From Verrucomicrobiota bacterium (GTDB taxonomy: Bacteria; Verrucomicrobiota; Verrucomicrobiia; Chthoniobacterales; Xiphinematobacteraceae), in the NCBI GenBank assembly GCA_003176035.1, contig PSRL01000077.1:1-7727 (forward strand): a stretch of 7,727 nt of DNA, in the 5' to 3' direction. Shown here one piece after another: positions 6,895 to 7,727 of the stretch; positions within the stretch are counted from its first letter, which is position 1, and each line of letters opens with the position of its first letter. A program made the position numbers and the translations under genes. Under the pieces are notes generated by a model, which ran no database searches, was not told the DNA's origin, and saw only the letters and a program-made list of their open reading frames with translations.

Positions 6895-7041
6895 AGGTAA
6901 ATGCAGCCTTTTTAGCAGAGCGTTCCCTCTAGACTAATTGATATTCTACGTAGAGCCCCCCTCCGCTCTCCTCGCAAAAATTCCTAAATTTTAGACTTGA
7001 TCTCTGCGCCACAAGGATATGGTCCCATCCTTCAACTCACT
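6895..7041 (-). promoter_or_regulatory. Leader of unit D / spacer to unit E
   Basis: This spacer is homologous to the other inter-unit spacers. On the minus strand TTGCGA (complement of 6972-6977) is followed after 18 bases by CTACGT (complement of 6948-6953), then by TAGAAT and the shared ATCAATTAGT block. TAGAAT is a better -10 match but sits too far from TTGCGA. This is the cleanest candidate promoter of the array and would serve the intact unit D. No terminator hairpin is seen after unit E. Confidence 0.35.
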
Positions 7042-7660
7042 TCATAAATGCCTTGAACTTAGGAGAGCTCGGGAGCTTTCTTGAAGCTTGGCCACATCGT
7101 CAAATTTTGTTTTAGGGGGCAGGTCTGGCTTTCTCCACTTTGGAAAAAGCTCGTGCATTTTTTCCAGTTCTGTCATCAGGCGCATCAGGCCTGAATGCAT
7201 GAAGAAGTTCTCGTCGCTTTTAGCAATATTTTTATCAACGCATAATGCTGTTTTTCAGTTGAATTACCAGATTCTTCTATTTCAGGGTGTCTTTGAAGTA
7301 TCTGCATAAGAACCCGGCGCAATTGAAATTCATCCATCCTAAATTTTATAGCATTATTATTATCGCCAAGTCTTGGGATCACCTTGCCTGACAAGCCAAA
7401 ATCTATAATTTTGACACCCCCATCTTTCTGGAGAATAATATTGCCTTCATGGATGTCGTTATGAAAGATTCCTTTATCATGCAAATATTTAACTCCATTT
7501 AAAACCTCCGAAAGGATATATAAATCTTCATAAAATGAAAATCGAACGCTTTCCCTTATTTTATATAAGGGAAAGCCTGTATCCTTCATCGTGATAGTCC
7601 TATTTTTAGGGTTAATGTGGACATATTCCACAATATTTCGATGCTTTAATGTTAATAGGT
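7042..7660 (-). pseudogene. Unit E: kinase paralogue remnant (5' truncated, frameshifted)
   Basis: Homology begins at 7660 with YLLTLKHRNIVEYVHINPKNR, so the N-terminus, glycine loop and lysine are gone. Retained are TGFPLYKIRESVRFSFYED, the catalytic loop FHNDIHEGN and DFGLSG, which carries a distinct post-DFG segment (KVIPRLGDNNN). The uninterrupted frame from 7631 ends at 7185 with a divergent tail (KATRTSSCIQA). One base is missing relative to unit B around 7224-7233, in or beside a T run. In the next frame the family C-terminus continues: SDENFFMHSGLMRLMTELEK, then HELFPKWRKPDLPPKTKFDD and VAKLQESS, to a TGA at 7042-7044. Without the N-lobe it cannot be an active kinase. Confidence 0.85.
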
Positions 7661-7727
7661 AGTACGCCCTGAAAAAGGGCTGAAAAGCATCCGGCGCCTG
7701 CGTTGCTCAGTCGTCGAGTAGCGCAAG
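7661..7727. other. Unrelated GC-rich sequence at the array edge
   Basis: Kinase homology stops abruptly at AATAGGT (7654-7660). The remaining 67 bases are GC-richer and match nothing in the units. They begin with a short inverted repeat, GCCCT-GAAAA-AGGGC (7666-7680). This could be the end of an inserted element or a dispersed repeat that removed the 5' half of unit E. No transposase can be identified in so short a stretch, and the window ends here. Confidence 0.4.

Larger units (their letters stand above)
2900..7660 (-). repeat. Tandem array of five kinase-encoding units, ~1.1 kb period
   Basis: The same coding block recurs five times in one orientation. A landmark (GAACGGTTTCCCTTA and variants, encoding the ETVRF region) starts at 3351, 4209, 5345, 6444 and 7544. 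The periods are therefore 858, 1136, 1099 and 1100. The intergenic sequence is also conserved between units, showing that whole gene-plus-leader units were duplicated. Homology starts just after the hemL stop and ends sharply at about 7660. From left to right the members are called A to E here. They are diverged, so the duplication is not very recent, although some segments are nearly identical between units. Confidence 0.93.

Noticed and set aside
3635..7309. Recurring + strand peptides (e.g. RKESGPLMRGLHTPS) across the array
   Set aside because: They repeat only because the minus-strand kinase units repeat. The + frames are short, inconsistent in length and lack conserved starts.
2900..7660. 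CRISPR or small tandem-repeat array
   Set aside because: The repeat unit is a 1.1 kb coding gene with its leader, not short repeats with unique spacers.
7666..7680. Inverted repeat as an intrinsic terminator
   Set aside because: It is followed by no T run on either strand; an element boundary or chance is as likely.

Overview
The window has two unlike halves. Positions 200-2884 carry two ordinary housekeeping genes on the + strand: icd (NADP-dependent isocitrate dehydrogenase) and hemL (glutamate-1-semialdehyde 2,1-aminomutase). From about 2900 to 7660 the minus strand carries a tandem array of five related units. Each unit is about 1.1 kb and encodes a small, divergent eukaryotic-like protein kinase of about 300-320 residues. 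Transcription of the array runs leftwards, in the order unit E (7660), D, C, B, A (2907), and converges on hemL with only 22 bases between the stop codons.

Organism: HemL implies the C5 (glutamyl-tRNA) route to tetrapyrroles, which excludes typical alphaproteobacteria. IDH is of the bacterial homodimeric NADP type. Neither housekeeping gene has a convincing Shine-Dalgarno sequence. The housekeeping genes are visibly GC-richer than the kinase array: two hand-counted 60-base samples gave 35/60 G+C in hemL and 17/60 in unit B. A host-associated or PVC-type bacterium would fit eukaryotic-like kinases with pseudogene decay, but the taxon cannot be fixed from this sequence.

Kinase array: units B (3718-4683) and D (5962-6894) look intact. 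Unit C (4908-5801) is nearly intact, with a shifted C-terminal tail and a very different N-terminus. Unit A (2907-3711) has lost its 5' end and has a frameshift just after the DFG motif. Unit E (7042-7660) has lost its 5' half and has a frameshift in the C-lobe. Landmark spacing is 1100 (E-D), 1099 (D-C), 1136 (C-B) and 858 (B-A), so the A/B junction has a deletion of roughly 250 bases. The proteins keep a GxGxxG loop, a VAIK-like lysine, an HxD...N catalytic loop and DFG. They have a very short segment after DFG, no APE motif, and no arginine in the HRD position.

Unit D is a mosaic: its 5' part resembles unit A and its 3' part resembles unit C. Duplication, recombination and decay are therefore all visible in one locus. 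The array ends abruptly at 7660 against unrelated GC-rich sequence with a small inverted repeat, which may be the edge of another element. No function beyond probable kinase or pseudokinase can be assigned; a secreted effector or a self/non-self diversification role is speculation.
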